64,000 bases of DNA from Aromatoleum petrolei (GTDB taxonomy: Bacteria; Pseudomonadota; Gammaproteobacteria; Burkholderiales; Rhodocyclaceae). Positions 38,109-46,044 of this stretch are shown in pieces (the first letter of the stretch is position 1; each line of letters opens with the position of its first letter). The notes below the pieces were generated by a model. That model made no database searches, was not told where the DNA came from, and saw nothing but the letters and a program-made list of their open reading frames with translations. The DNA lies in contig NZ_CP059560.1 in assembly GCF_017894385.1 (NCBI RefSeq), positions 4,162,501 through 4,226,500 of the forward strand, in the 5' to 3' direction. The position numbers and the translations under genes are program-made.

Positions 38109-39443
38109 TCAACGCATCTGAAACAATTCTTGATGGAATCGCTCGGGCGGCAGGCCGTGGGCGAGAAAGTCCTCGCGCAGCGACTGACCGAACCCCCGCG
38201 GGCCACAGAACCAGATACTGGCCGACCGCCATTCCGGTACGGTGGCACGGATACGTTCGCCATTCAGCCGACCATCTTTCGGGCTGACAAGAAGGTGCAT
38301 GCGCACGCCCGCAACCTCGGCGTCAGCGGTAAGACGGTCAATCGCTGCCTGGTCGAACTCGGCAGTCGGGTGAAAGAGATCGATCGCCTTAGTGTCCGAT
38401 GTGGCGGCACGTTGTTTGAGGCGGGCGATAAACGGCGTGATGCCGATGCCCGCACCGATCCAAATCTGGCACGGTTGCTCGTCCTCGAAGTCGAAGCAGC
38501 CGTAAGGACCTTCCACCGTCACCGGCATGCCCACCTTCAACCGATCCCGCAAGCGGCCGGTGTGGTCGCCGAGTGCCTTGGTAATGAATACGAGCCGCCG
38601 GTCATCGGGGCTCCAGGCCGAGGCGATAGTGTAGGGGTGCGCGCCTTCGCTGGCATCCGAGGTGACGAAGGCAAACTGCCCGGCGGTATGGCCGCGCCAG
38701 CCTTCTCCCAGCACGAGGGAGGTTTCGAGTACGCGCAGCGCGGGGTAGTACGTCAGCGCATCGATTGTGCCCCGGGCCTTGCGGCCGGCCCCGATCCGGC
38801 CCGCCAGCGCCAACAGTGCAGCCACGCAGCCACCCAGCAGCAAGGCCGCCAGCAGCCAGCCAACAGGCTGAGACCAGTACTCCACCTTGGTAAGCACGGC
38901 GGAGTGATAGGCCAGGGCAAGGTAGGCGACCGCAAGCCATTTGTGGGTCTTGACGAACCAGTGGTAGGGGAAGCGCTTGACCAGGGCGAGAACAATCAGG
39001 ACAGCGGCCGCGTAGAACGCCCACTCGCCGACGGATTCGGCAAACCCCCGCTGGCTGCGCAGCCAAGCCTCGACGACGCCGAGGGTTTCCCCGGCGACAG
39101 GCTTGCGCGCGGGCTTTTCCAGCCATCCCCAACCCACCATCCATTTGGTGCCTTTCCCCCACCACCAGTGAATGCCACTGACCGCCAGGGCGGTGATGCC
39201 CATCCACTTGTGCAGGCGATACATCTTGTCCAGCCCGTCGAGATGCGGCTCCAGCCATTTCGGACGCAGCGCCAGCAGCATGACGATGCTCATCAGGCCG
39301 ATGCCGATCACCCCGCTGTACTGCATGAACACCGAGCGGAACGAAAAGTAGGTGAACGGCGCCGGCGTCAACGTATCGGCCCCCAGCCAGAGCGCCGTAA
39401 GCAGTAGCAGTACTGCAGAAAATGCCACCTTAATGCGCTTCAT
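38109..39443 (-). CDS. Ferric-reductase-like transmembrane flavoprotein
   Basis: A 444-aa membrane protein. The N-terminal half has about six helices with histidines for haem binding (MYRLHKWMGITALAVSGIHWWW, NHWFVKTHKWLAVAYLALAYHS-like segments). The C-terminal half is a ferredoxin-NADP reductase module with FAD-binding HPYTIASAW and nucleotide-binding IWIGAGIGITPFIARL and FCGPRGFGQSL. The family includes ferric reductases and NADPH-oxidase-like proteins that move electrons across the membrane. It is the last gene before the integron; its start lies 82 bases from the distal cassette gene. Confidence 0.88.
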   Translation of the reverse strand: MKRIKVAFSAVLLLLTALWLGADTLTPAPFTYFSFRSVFMQYSGVIGIGLMSIVMLLALRPKWLEPHLDGLDKMYRLHKWMGITALAVSGIHWWWGKGTKWMVGWGWLEKPARKPVAGETLGVVEAWLRSQRGFAESVGEWAFYAAAVLIVLALVKRFPYHWFVKTHKWLAVAYLALAYHSAVLTKVEYWSQPVGWLLAALLLGGCVAALLALAGRIGAGRKARGTIDALTYYPALRVLETSLVLGEGWRGHTAGQFAFVTSDASEGAHPYTIASAWSPDDRRLVFITKALGDHTGRLRDRLKVGMPVTVEGPYGCFDFEDEQPCQIWIGAGIGITPFIARLKQRAATSDTKAIDLFHPTAEFDQAAIDRLTADAEVAGVRMHLLVSPKDGRLNGERIRATVPEWRSASIWFCGPRGFGQSLREDFLAHGLPPERFHQELFQMR

Positions 39444-39524
39444 GGGTTACCTCCAATGCAATGTCGTAGGTTGCCGAACTGGGCTGCTGCCCAGGCACCG
39501 CCTTCCAGCGATGGACCAAGTGGA

Positions 39525-40301
39525 TCAGATTGCAGGCCACCATGGAACAGGCTTGCCTTTTTGGTAAGACCTACCGTCGTAATGCAAACTATGCTGTTCG
39601 ATACGGTCTTTGAGGTTCCCCGTGGCCGCGCCCATTGAATTTACCGTGATTCTTGCGGTAATCACCAAGTCGAATAGCCCATTCGTTCTTGCGTTGGCCA
39701 TGCCGACTGTCAGCGTGGCGTCTTCCCAGAGTGCCGACGATGTCGCCGCTGGGCAGCCCTCCAGCCACCTTTGTTGATACAAATTCAGGCTGGCGAGCGG
39801 TCGCAAATCCTTTCCCTCAGGGACAAGGAGAGTGAGTTCATCGTTCCAGTACGCCTCCCCGCAACTCGCTCCTCTAGCGGCACTGTTGAATCTCACCCCA
39901 AACGCTCTAACGTCATTAGCCAGCTGATACTTGGCGGTATCAAGCCTCAGACTGCGCTCCCCAACCTCCGTCGTCGCGTCTTCGTAGATAGCACGCTTTG
40001 AGCTACTACCTACCCGCTTTGTCTTCTTGTCTATCACGGCGACGATCAGGCTCTTTTCATATTCGACGCCCTCGTCGTAGGCAACTGCCACCAGAACTAA
40101 ATTGGGTTTGTACGGCCAAGTCTTGCATGCATCGGCAACCACGTTGCTTCCATCGGACCTCAGAGACAACTTGCTAATCGGGATGTCGCGCCTCAGTATT
40201 TCGAACACGCCCGTGGCGCATTCGTCCTCTCGCGTTGCCCCAAAGGCGATACCCGACAAGAGAGACAAGATCGCTCCGACTACGAGAGCGATGGTTTTCA
40301 T
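39525..40301 (-). CDS. Cassette 11 gene: exported protein of unknown function
   Basis: A 258-aa protein beginning MKTIALVVGAILSLLSGIAFGA, a Sec signal peptide with cleavage near GAFGA/T. The mature part has a few cysteines (ECATGVF, GASCGEAY, EGCPAAT) that could form disulfides; I recognise no family. ATG 40301 has AAGGA upstream, while the longer frame to 40457 runs through the neighbouring attC. It is the most distal cassette gene and has no recognisable attC after it. Confidence 0.75.
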   Translation of the reverse strand: MKTIALVVGAILSLLSGIAFGATREDECATGVFEILRRDIPISKLSLRSDGSNVVADACKTWPYKPNLVLVAVAYDEGVEYEKSLIVAVIDKKTKRVGSSSKRAIYEDATTEVGERSLRLDTAKYQLANDVRAFGVRFNSAARGASCGEAYWNDELTLLVPEGKDLRPLASLNLYQQRWLEGCPAATSSALWEDATLTVGMANARTNGLFDLVITARITVNSMGAATGNLKDRIEQHSLHYDGRSYQKGKPVPWWPAI

Positions 40302-40340
40302 GTTGTTGATTCCTTTCTCCGGTGAGTTCGCACCCTTTAC

Positions 40341-40398
40341 GCCCAACGTCTGAATCCATCGGCCGGCGCAGCTTGTCCGGTGGAATGATGGGTTGGGC
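40341..40398 (-). repeat. attC site of cassette 10
   Basis: 58 bp between GCCCAAC (40341-40347) and GTTGGGC (40392-40398), with internal complementarity around CCGGCGCAGCTTGTCCGG. It separates cassettes 10 and 11. Confidence 0.8.
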
Positions 40399-40410
40399 CT
40401 CGGCGGCCAG

Positions 40411-40842
40411 CTATTCAACCGCACGCAAATCTCCTGTCGGTGAATCAGGCCTACCACTGACGCTGACCATTACCCATTGGCTGTCTTGGCGGAGATAGAC
40501 CTCAGACCACTTGCCTGTGACCTGCAGCGGTGCTGCGTCCTTCGGGGTGACTGACGCCGAATACATGTAGTGCACAATGCCGACGGTGCGGTCGTACACC
40601 TGCACACTCAGCGGAACAAGCTCATAGCCAGTAACGGCTGGCGCATCACCGAGCACGGACTGAATAGCAGTCTCTCGGTCGTGGGTGGTCGACTGATTCA
40701 TGTCCCAGCCGACATATCGAGGATGGATGGTTGAGCGAATCTTCTCGGCGTTGCGCTCCAACGACAATGACCACAGATCGTTTACCCGCTGCCATAACTC
40801 CTGCTGCTCGGGAGAGAGTCCAGTAACCGGGCGTTCAGACAT
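40411..40842 (-). CDS. Cassette 10 gene: SnoaL/NTF2-like protein
   Basis: A 143-aa protein with a likely NTF2-like cone fold (LWQRVNDLWSLSLERNAEKIRSTIHPRYVGWD, then a beta-rich second half ending RQDSQWVMVSVSGRP), the pattern of DUF4440/SnoaL-type proteins. No catalytic residues can be assigned. It is a cytoplasmic protein with no signal. The stop TAG lies 13 bases before its attC. Confidence 0.7.
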   Translation of the reverse strand: MSERPVTGLSPEQQELWQRVNDLWSLSLERNAEKIRSTIHPRYVGWDMNQSTTHDRETAIQSVLGDAPAVTGYELVPLSVQVYDRTVGIVHYMYSASVTPKDAAPLQVTGKWSEVYLRQDSQWVMVSVSGRPDSPTGDLRAVE

Positions 40843-40862
40843 GGCGTGTCATTCTCAAAGAG

Positions 40863-40934
40863 GCCCAACGTGACGCTTCAGGTGACGGCAAAAAGCGCAG
40901 CTTTTTGCCGGTCGGCTGCAAGCGCTTGTTGGGC
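40863..40934 (-). repeat. attC site of cassette 9
   Basis: 72 bp bounded by GCCCAAC (40863-40869) and GTTGGGC (40928-40934). The centre AAAAAGCGCAGCTTTTT forms the hairpin shared with several other attC sites here. Confidence 0.85.
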
Positions 40935-40941
40935 GTGCTCA

Positions 40942-41400
40942 TCAGCCGCCGGCCGCAGCGGCAAAGCTTGATCGTAGGCCTTCAAGGACACCGATTGCTC
41001 TTCCCAACTTCTGTGATGGCGATAGATTGTCATTCACGAGGAGAAGCTGAATCGTGTACGCAGGCCAAGACATTTTGAGTTGAAGATATTGCTGTACTTT
41101 CGGAAGGTCGAGGCCCTCAAGAAAGATAAGGGTTTGCGTCAAGAAGGCCTCGACCCTGTCTGGCATTGTCGCCCCCTCTATCCGCCCACCTGATTCTATG
41201 AGCTTTCCACACTCAATCAAGATTTCATTCTTCAAAACACGACCGACAAGATTTTTCTTGAGCTCATAACTGCCCTTAATTACGGTTTCCTGATTTGTTA
41301 TCTTGAGCAGTCCGATGTACGCGCTTACGCCAGCAATAAACCCGGTGATGATTGCACCAAGGAAAACCACTGCTGGGCTGTTATTAATGATCTCTTCCAC
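40942..41400 (-). CDS. Cassette 9 gene: membrane-anchored protein of unknown function
   Basis: A 152-aa protein with one N-terminal membrane helix (VVFLGAIITGFIAGVSAYIGLL) and a helical soluble domain of about 115 residues. I recognise no family. It lies between two well-formed attC sites, which supports it as a real cassette gene. Confidence 0.65.
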   Translation of the reverse strand: MEEIINNSPAVVFLGAIITGFIAGVSAYIGLLKITNQETVIKGSYELKKNLVGRVLKNEILIECGKLIESGGRIEGATMPDRVEAFLTQTLIFLEGLDLPKVQQYLQLKMSWPAYTIQLLLVNDNLSPSQKLGRAIGVLEGLRSSFAAAAGG

Positions 41401-41434
41401 TCAATGGTCTCCGCAGCTGTGTCTTTGGCTTGAA

Positions 41435-41527
41435 GCCCAACGTAGAAGTGAGGGGCAGCCGGAGCGCGAAGCGCGGAGGGCACCAAAAGCGTAGCTTTTG
41501 GCTGTCCCCTCCACTGCCCGGTTAGGC
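41435..41527 (-). repeat. attC site of cassette 8
   Basis: 93 bp bounded by GCCCAAC (41435-41441) and GTTAGGC (41521-41527), with the complementary inner pair AGGGGCAGCC/GGCTGTCCCCT and the CAAAAGCGTAGCTTTTG centre. Confidence 0.85.
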
Positions 41528-41563
41528 GATATGCAACGCTTATGTTGCATTTCGGCATGGAAA

Positions 41564-41875
41564 CTACGCTTCGCCATCGTTTTCTCCCTCGGTGTCGGTT
41601 TTCGTCGAGCCTCCAAGCAATAGCAGCATGAGGCCAGCGGGAAATGCTGGAAGACCAATGAATAACGCGCCGAGAATACCCCTGGTCGCGACTAGTTTGG
41701 CGTGGCTAATAGCTGCAATGCCACCCAAAAGAACTGACAAGCCGCCAAACGCAAGGCACCAGTTTGTGAGTGACTGGCGAGCTTTGGCTTTTTCCTGACC
41801 GCTGAACAATCCGAGCAAAAGAAAGCCAGCGGGCAAGCCAAGAGCGATCAAGCCGAAATATTCCTCAAGGGTCAT
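41564..41875 (-). CDS. Cassette 8 gene: small membrane protein (103 aa)
   Basis: Three probable membrane segments (FGLIALGLPAGFLLLGLF, WCLAFGGLSVLLGGIAAI, ILGALFIGLPAFPAGLMLLLLG) and an acidic tail (TEGENDGEA). Not recognised. It starts at ATG 41875, close behind the preceding attC, and its frame ends 37 bases before its own attC. Confidence 0.6.
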   Translation of the reverse strand: MTLEEYFGLIALGLPAGFLLLGLFSGQEKAKARQSLTNWCLAFGGLSVLLGGIAAISHAKLVATRGILGALFIGLPAFPAGLMLLLLGGSTKTDTEGENDGEA

Positions 41876-41882
41876 TCTTGAT

Positions 41883-41951
41883 GCCTAACGCCGTGATAAC
41901 CGGGCGGCAAAAGCGTAGCTTTTGACGATCCGGTTGATTTGAGTGTTAGGA
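41883..41951 (-). repeat. attC site of cassette 7
   Basis: 69 bp bounded by GCCTAAC (41883-41889) and GTTAGGA (41945-41951); inner arms TAACCGGGCGGC / GATCCGGTTGA and the CAAAAGCGTAGCTTTTG centre. The GTTAGGA end departs from GTTRRRY in its last base. Confidence 0.78.
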
Positions 41952-41958
41952 CAAAGCG

Positions 41959-42747
41959 CTAGATGCTCGGTGAGTGTCGTTTTGGGCCTTTCCATCGGAA
42001 TAGTGCCAGTGCTTCGTGAAGAATGTAGTGGAGTTTTTGCATGGACTCTGGTGACACATCAACTTCGCCGTAATGTCCGTCCGCCATGGTTGATCCGTAT
42101 TTTGACCCATTGAGACTGTTCAGTACGAGAACACCACCTCCGGGAGCATGAATGGCATCGCTAACGATAGGTTTTAGATCTAATGGCTTTGGATCTCGAC
42201 CGGCGCCGAGTCCTCGCGCCCTGTCTTCGAGGTGTTGCGCAGTGTTCCTTACGCCTCGCAGATCAGGAAAGAATTCGGAGATTATGGAGTGGGTCACGAC
42301 GAGTTCTTGGGGCACACCTGGTTCTCGTGAGAGCACTCCGAGAAACTTATCAAACGAATCGAGGGCGTAGAGAAACGCTCGAGCATAAATGAAGGCTTGA
42401 TTGTGCGCAAACTCCCTCGGCATGCGACCTTTGGACCATTGTTCTCGCTTGAATCGAACCTCGGTTTCAAAATAGATCTCGCTCCAATGGTCAACAAAAA
42501 ATTGCCCGCCTTGCTCGTGTTCAACCTGTTGCCGAATTTCGGAGCGACGCCGGGCATCGAGTTTCCATTGGTCACGATCTGGCCGTGCAGGGGGAGACGA
42601 TTGAGCTTGAATGAATAGATTAAGGGCCGCATTAGCCTCAAAGAACTGCGACTCCAAATTACGCAGCAAGCCTTCAATTCTCCAAGACCAATCGTGGTCC
42701 TCGTAATCTAGCCAAGTACCCGGCGTTGTAATTTCGAACACAAACAT
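41959..42747 (-). CDS. Cassette 7 gene: soluble protein of unknown function
   Basis: A 262-aa, probably mostly helical cytoplasmic protein (begins MFVFEITTPGTWLDYEDHDW) with a charged middle (RREIR-type and FKREQWSKGRMPREFAHNQAF segments). No signal, membrane segment or catalytic motif that I know. It is the largest cassette gene here. Confidence 0.65.
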   Translation of the reverse strand: MFVFEITTPGTWLDYEDHDWSWRIEGLLRNLESQFFEANAALNLFIQAQSSPPARPDRDQWKLDARRRSEIRQQVEHEQGGQFFVDHWSEIYFETEVRFKREQWSKGRMPREFAHNQAFIYARAFLYALDSFDKFLGVLSREPGVPQELVVTHSIISEFFPDLRGVRNTAQHLEDRARGLGAGRDPKPLDLKPIVSDAIHAPGGGVLVLNSLNGSKYGSTMADGHYGEVDVSPESMQKLHYILHEALALFRWKGPKRHSPSI

Positions 42748-42762
42748 CGTAGAGCCCTAAGA

Positions 42763-42829
42763 TCCTAACGTAATAGTGAGCGGACCTGCGCCGCTTTTGG
42801 CGCAGGTCCGCTCGACTGTTGGGTTGGGC
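42763..42829 (-). repeat. attC site of cassette 6
   Basis: 67 bp bounded by TCCTAAC (42763-42769) and GTTGGGC (42823-42829); a GTTGGGT also overlaps at 42818. The inner arms GCGGACCTGCGCC / GGCGCAGGTCCGC are a perfect 13-bp palindrome. Confidence 0.8.
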
Positions 42830-42834
42830 CTCGA

Positions 42835-43353
42835 TTAGTTCAATGCTTTCATTGTTCCGCGAAGGTTTTCCGGAACATCTTGGATTAGCATAACCGTGAT
42901 GCCACCATCAACAGCCCTATTGTTATGAGATGATTTTGGATTTGCGGGCAAATTGGCATTAATGTTTTCTGGGGAAAGGTTGTACATTTTGCCGTTTAAC
43001 GGATCAACGATTAGCCACCCAATTAGCCCGCCAAACAACAAGTTTCCTCCAATGTACCAGCCACTAGGGCTTCCAGTAACTGGTATTGTTTGCGTTTCAA
43101 AACCTGCTTTAGCAATGGTGACTGTATATGATTTTTTGCCAAAATAACTACCGTCAGCTTTCTTCAGGGTAATAGTAGATGGCGTATTACCTTTGAAAAT
43201 CTCTAATCCCTTTTCATCTGTGATCCTGATGCTAGCATCACTAGGTGTGCTACTGATTGGCATGACATGGGTATCGCTACCCATGATCGTAGCGCAACCC
43301 GCCAAAGGCACTAAGAGTGCAAAAAATATAAATTTCAAAGCTGTATTTTTCAT
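42835..43353 (-). CDS. Cassette 6 gene: lipoprotein with PEGA-like domain
   Basis: A 172-aa lipoprotein: MKNTALKFIFFALLVPLAGCATI has a clear lipobox LAGC. The next segment (SSTPSDASIRITDEKGLEIFKGNTPS, KKADGSYFGKKSYTVTIAKAGFE) resembles a PEGA-type surface domain, and a glycine-rich hydrophobic stretch follows (GGNLLFGGLIGWLIVDPLNGKMYNL), as in some small outer-membrane lipoproteins. ATG 43353 has GGGAG upstream. The gene is visibly AT-rich compared with the chromosome. Confidence 0.8.
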   Translation of the reverse strand: MKNTALKFIFFALLVPLAGCATIMGSDTHVMPISSTPSDASIRITDEKGLEIFKGNTPSTITLKKADGSYFGKKSYTVTIAKAGFETQTIPVTGSPSGWYIGGNLLFGGLIGWLIVDPLNGKMYNLSPENINANLPANPKSSHNNRAVDGGITVMLIQDVPENLRGTMKALN

Positions 43354-43412
43354 TTTTTTAACTCCCAAATCCCCTGGAAATAAATCGAGCATCTTCGGGG
43401 GTGAGCGAAGAG

Positions 43413-43481
43413 ACCCAACGTGGAAATAACCGGACGGAAAAAGCGCAGCTTTTTACGGTCCGGTTGATTGTAGGGTTATGC
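43413..43481 (-). repeat. attC site of cassette 5
   Basis: 69 bp bounded by ACCCAAC (43413-43419) and GTTATGC (43475-43481); inner arms AACCGGACGG / CCGGTTGA and the AAAAAGCGCAGCTTTTT centre. The stop codon of cassette 5 (43476-43478) lies inside it. Confidence 0.8.
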
Positions 43482-44180
43482 ATCGGCGCCGAAACGCTCC
43501 TTCATTACGTCAGACGCGCTCTGTTCTTTGCCCCACCGGCCCTTTTCGGAGTTAAAGGTTTCTGCGTCCTTCTCATGTCTTATCAACCAGTCTGCAAACT
43601 TCTTGCCACGGGGCGTTAAGAATAATTTGTCTTTTCCGCCAGAGAGGTACAAGAGTTCAGTTCCTTGGAGTTTTCTCACAAAGCTTCCGGGTGAAAATAG
43701 GCCAAATGAAACGCCCTTTCCTCGGGTTACAATTTCATAGCGATGTGTAAATCCTTGATCGTTGATATCCGATATATCAAGGGTGTCGTTAGTTCTGCGC
43801 ATTAGGACTATATGTTGCTTGGCATCCTCAATAATTAAGTTGTCCATAAGCGAAAACAAGGCATCCTCGTCAAATGGATTTTCCTCAAGCTTCGTGACTG
43901 CAAGAGCCGTTTCCGCGGGTATCCCTTTCAAAGCCTTTGCGTAAATCTCGGGTGATATTTGTCCATATTCTGTCGGGCCGTAAAAGTTCTCCGGCTTAAA
44001 CCACAGAAAGGCAAAGAAGATTGCTGTCACTACGGTAGAGTAGGAAATGACGAAGATCACTAATGCAGCTTGAGGCCACCCATCAATCTTCACAGCCGCC
44101 AGTCCTGCAGTGGCCTCTGCAAATAGTATGAAGAGACCAATCAGCCACAATGGCGACCCCTTAAAGTGTTGAAGCATCAT
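43476..44180 (-). CDS. Cassette 5 gene: membrane protein with C-terminal cytoplasmic domain
   Basis: A 234-aa protein with two N-terminal membrane helices (LWLIGLFILFAEATAGLAAV, ALVIFVISYSTVVTAIFFAF) and a soluble domain of about 165 residues. The end (KLFLTPRGKKFADWLIRHE) looks like the last part of a winged helix, so a membrane-tethered DNA-binding role is possible but unproven. The TAA lies inside the following attC. Confidence 0.65.
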   Translation of the reverse strand: MMLQHFKGSPLWLIGLFILFAEATAGLAAVKIDGWPQAALVIFVISYSTVVTAIFFAFLWFKPENFYGPTEYGQISPEIYAKALKGIPAETALAVTKLEENPFDEDALFSLMDNLIIEDAKQHIVLMRRTNDTLDISDINDQGFTHRYEIVTRGKGVSFGLFSPGSFVRKLQGTELLYLSGGKDKLFLTPRGKKFADWLIRHEKDAETFNSEKGRWGKEQSASDVMKERFGADA

Positions 44181-44189
44181 AGTTCCTAT

Positions 44190-44288
44190 GCATAACGTTT
44201 GAGGTAACCGGCCGTCGGAGCCGCGAAGCGGCGGAGGGAACCTGCAAGCGCGGCTTGCAGGCGGTCCGTGTTGACCGAGAGGTTAGCC
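44190..44288 (-). repeat. attC site of cassette 4
   Basis: 99 bp, the longest of the set, bounded by GCATAAC (44190-44196) and GTTAGCC (44282-44288). Inner complementarity includes GCCGTCGGAGCCGC / GCGGCGGAGG and CTGCAAGC / GCTTGCAG. Confidence 0.75.
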
Positions 44289-44756
44289 GTCATTGCCGGT
44301 CGTGACGTTCTGCTGCCTAGGCGAGCCGTCTGCGACATTGCGCAACCGATCGGTTTCAAGAACCAGCTTTGCGATTTCAGCTCGAAGTTTCTCAATCTGC
44401 AATGTGGCAAGTAGGTCATCGCGTGCTTGAATCGTTGTGCGCCAGCGACGGGCGCCGTAAATGCTTAGCATTAGCCCAACGGCGAATGTGCCGCCGATAG
44501 CGGAATGTGCGGTGCGCTCATTGCCCTTTGCGACTTCAATCAGCTTTCGATTTAGTTCAAGAGTCTGCTGTTCTGCTTTCGTCAGCGTTTCCTTGGCCTC
44601 CAGCGGGATGATCGCCTCGCTCAGCTTCACCTTTCTGTCGAGGGTGGAGGAATACACCGTGACGAAGGAAAGTATGGACACGATGATCATGGCGAGGCCA
44701 AACAAACAGGCGAACTTATAGATGTTGTCAGTGGCAATTGGCAGATTGGGAACCAT
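44283..44756 (-). CDS. Cassette 4 gene: two-helix membrane protein with coiled-coil parts
   Basis: A 157-aa protein with membrane helices at about residues 14-36 (FACLFGLAMIIVSILSFVTVY) and 86-104 (IGGTFAVGLMLSIYGARRW), and charged heptad-like stretches between and after them (TLTKAEQQTLELNRKLIEVAK, LQIEKLRAEIAKLVLETDRL). Not recognised. The TAA at 44283-44285 lies inside the attC. Confidence 0.65.
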   Translation of the reverse strand: MVPNLPIATDNIYKFACLFGLAMIIVSILSFVTVYSSTLDRKVKLSEAIIPLEAKETLTKAEQQTLELNRKLIEVAKGNERTAHSAIGGTFAVGLMLSIYGARRWRTTIQARDDLLATLQIEKLRAEIAKLVLETDRLRNVADGSPRQQNVTTGNDG

Positions 44757-44764
44757 AGGAAGAC

Positions 44765-44851
44765 GGCTAACGTAGAGCTAACCGGCGCTGCGCGGCTCTA
44801 TCGCGCAGCGTCCAGAGAGCGAAGCGAACGGGGTTGAGCGCCGGGTTAGAG
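44765..44851 (-). repeat. attC site of cassette 3
   Basis: 87 bp bounded by GGCTAAC (44765-44771) and GTTAGAG (44845-44851); inner stem CGCTGCGCG / CGCGCAGCG and AACCGGCGCTG / AGCGCCGGGTT. Confidence 0.75.
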
Positions 44852-45484
44852 AACGCTGCCGACATGCCGATTGTGGTATGCAATGAACTCTGATCCAACT
44901 ACATGCCCTGCGACAGCTTTAAATTTTTCAGGCTCTAGTGGGGCCACGAAGTAATCGAGGGCAACATGACAGTTCGGGCAAACAACGATGATGTTTTCCG
45001 GTATGTCTGGGCCAAAGTGAGGAGTACCCAGTGGCTTTATGTGATGAGCTTCCGAGTAGGTTTTGCCATTAAGATTGATTCTTGTCTCACAAAGCTGGCA
45101 TACATCCTTGTGGAGGAATTTAATCTTCCTCGCAAGTTCTGTATCGCGAAGTACTCGATACGTATTTTGCGTAACACGCTCCGGTGATTCCGTTCCAAGC
45201 GGAAGCTGCCCAATATCACCTGCAACCGGTGTGGGCTTAAGTTGGTTTCTGAGCCCCCATATGCCAGCACCTAGACCATGAACCGAAAAGAACAGATCGT
45301 TATTGGACGAGAACGCTTTTGAATCCGAAGAGTTACGTTCGATAGCGCCACGAACTGTCGCTTCCAGTGCTTTCGGATACGGTGCTGGTCGGACATTCTT
45401 GATTTCTTCGTAGATAGCGCTGAGTGTGGCAATGCCGCCCAGCTTGCCAAGCGCGATTTCGATATCGTCTGACCAAGTTGCCAT
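44846..45484 (-). CDS. Cassette 3 gene: HNH endonuclease with winged-helix-like N-terminus
   Basis: A 212-aa protein. Residues about 1-80 (ATWSDDIEIALGKLGGIATL, then VRGAIERNSSDSKAF and DLFFSVHGLGAGIWGLR) resemble the HARE-HTH / Mrr_N winged-helix found on restriction-type nucleases. Residues about 125-190 form an HNH domain: CQLCETRI, the SEAHHIKPLG histidine pair, and IPENIIVVCPNCHVALDY. The four cysteines would bind zinc. It has no adjacent methyltransferase. A stand-alone, possibly modification-dependent nuclease is the best guess. TAA lies inside the attC. Confidence 0.82.
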   Translation of the reverse strand: MATWSDDIEIALGKLGGIATLSAIYEEIKNVRPAPYPKALEATVRGAIERNSSDSKAFSSNNDLFFSVHGLGAGIWGLRNQLKPTPVAGDIGQLPLGTESPERVTQNTYRVLRDTELARKIKFLHKDVCQLCETRINLNGKTYSEAHHIKPLGTPHFGPDIPENIIVVCPNCHVALDYFVAPLEPEKFKAVAGHVVGSEFIAYHNRHVGSVL

Positions 45485-45496
45485 GTCTATTGAGTT

Positions 45497-45560
45497 CTCT
45501 AACGGTTAAGGTAAGGGGCGCGCCGCTTGCGGTGCGTCCCGCTTGACCGAATTGTTAGGG
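45497..45560 (-). repeat. attC site of cassette 2
   Basis: 64 bp bounded by CTCTAAC (45497-45503) and GTTAGGG (45554-45560), with the GCGCGCCGCTTGCGGTGCGT stem in the centre. Core sequences are degenerate at their outer base. Confidence 0.72.
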
Positions 45561-46042
45561 TTGTCGGGATCAATCTCCCATAAATATTCCCGCGCCACCC
45601 GAAAGTAGTCAGCTCGCCGACGTTGACGCGTGTACTTCCGAAGTCGCCACGTCCCATAAGCGCCAACGGCTGATAAGGCGGTAAGCCATATGATGCGGTT
45701 AGATTCTTCGTGAGAAATGGCGATTAGAATAGGTATCGGTATCGCAATAACAATATGATCTAAAGGCCTTAGCCATTCGTCAATATATCCTTGTTTACGA
45801 AAGATTCGGAGCAGAGCTCTGTACAGCACAAAAAGCAACGCCCCTGCAGAAAACAGAATTAGCCCAGCGGACCGAAATTGCGGCTTGGGGCTTGAAAGTA
45901 AAGTGGCGCCTGATACCAGCAAAACGATGCTACACACGAAAAACTTATACAAGGCCTTCCAGCGCCGAACAGTGGGGTTATGCATCCGCCTAATCCGTCG
46001 TTTTATCTCGGCGCGAAGGATCTTGCGATCGATTTTTTTCAC
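45506..46042 (-). CDS. Cassette 2 gene: four-helix membrane protein
   Basis: A 178-aa basic membrane protein with about four helices (FFVCSIVLLVSGATLL, AGLILFSAGALLFVLYRALL, HIVIAIPIPILIAIS, IIWLTALSAVGAYGTW). The reading frame runs through most of its own attC (stop at 45506, 9 bases from the far core), so the last 16 residues are attC-encoded. Unknown function. Confidence 0.65.
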   Translation of the reverse strand: MKKIDRKILRAEIKRRIRRMHNPTVRRWKALYKFFVCSIVLLVSGATLLSSPKPQFRSAGLILFSAGALLFVLYRALLRIFRKQGYIDEWLRPLDHIVIAIPIPILIAISHEESNRIIWLTALSAVGAYGTWRLRKYTRQRRRADYFRVAREYLWEIDPDNPNNSVKRDAPQAARPLP

Positions 46043-46044
46043 TG

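Noticed and set aside
39440..39530. An eleventh attC after cassette 11
   Set aside because: No core pair or clear inner palindrome could be found; not reported as a site.
41401..41563. A 77/85-codon frame between cassettes 8 and 9
   Set aside because: It lies over an attC and has no good start; the genes on either side explain the region.
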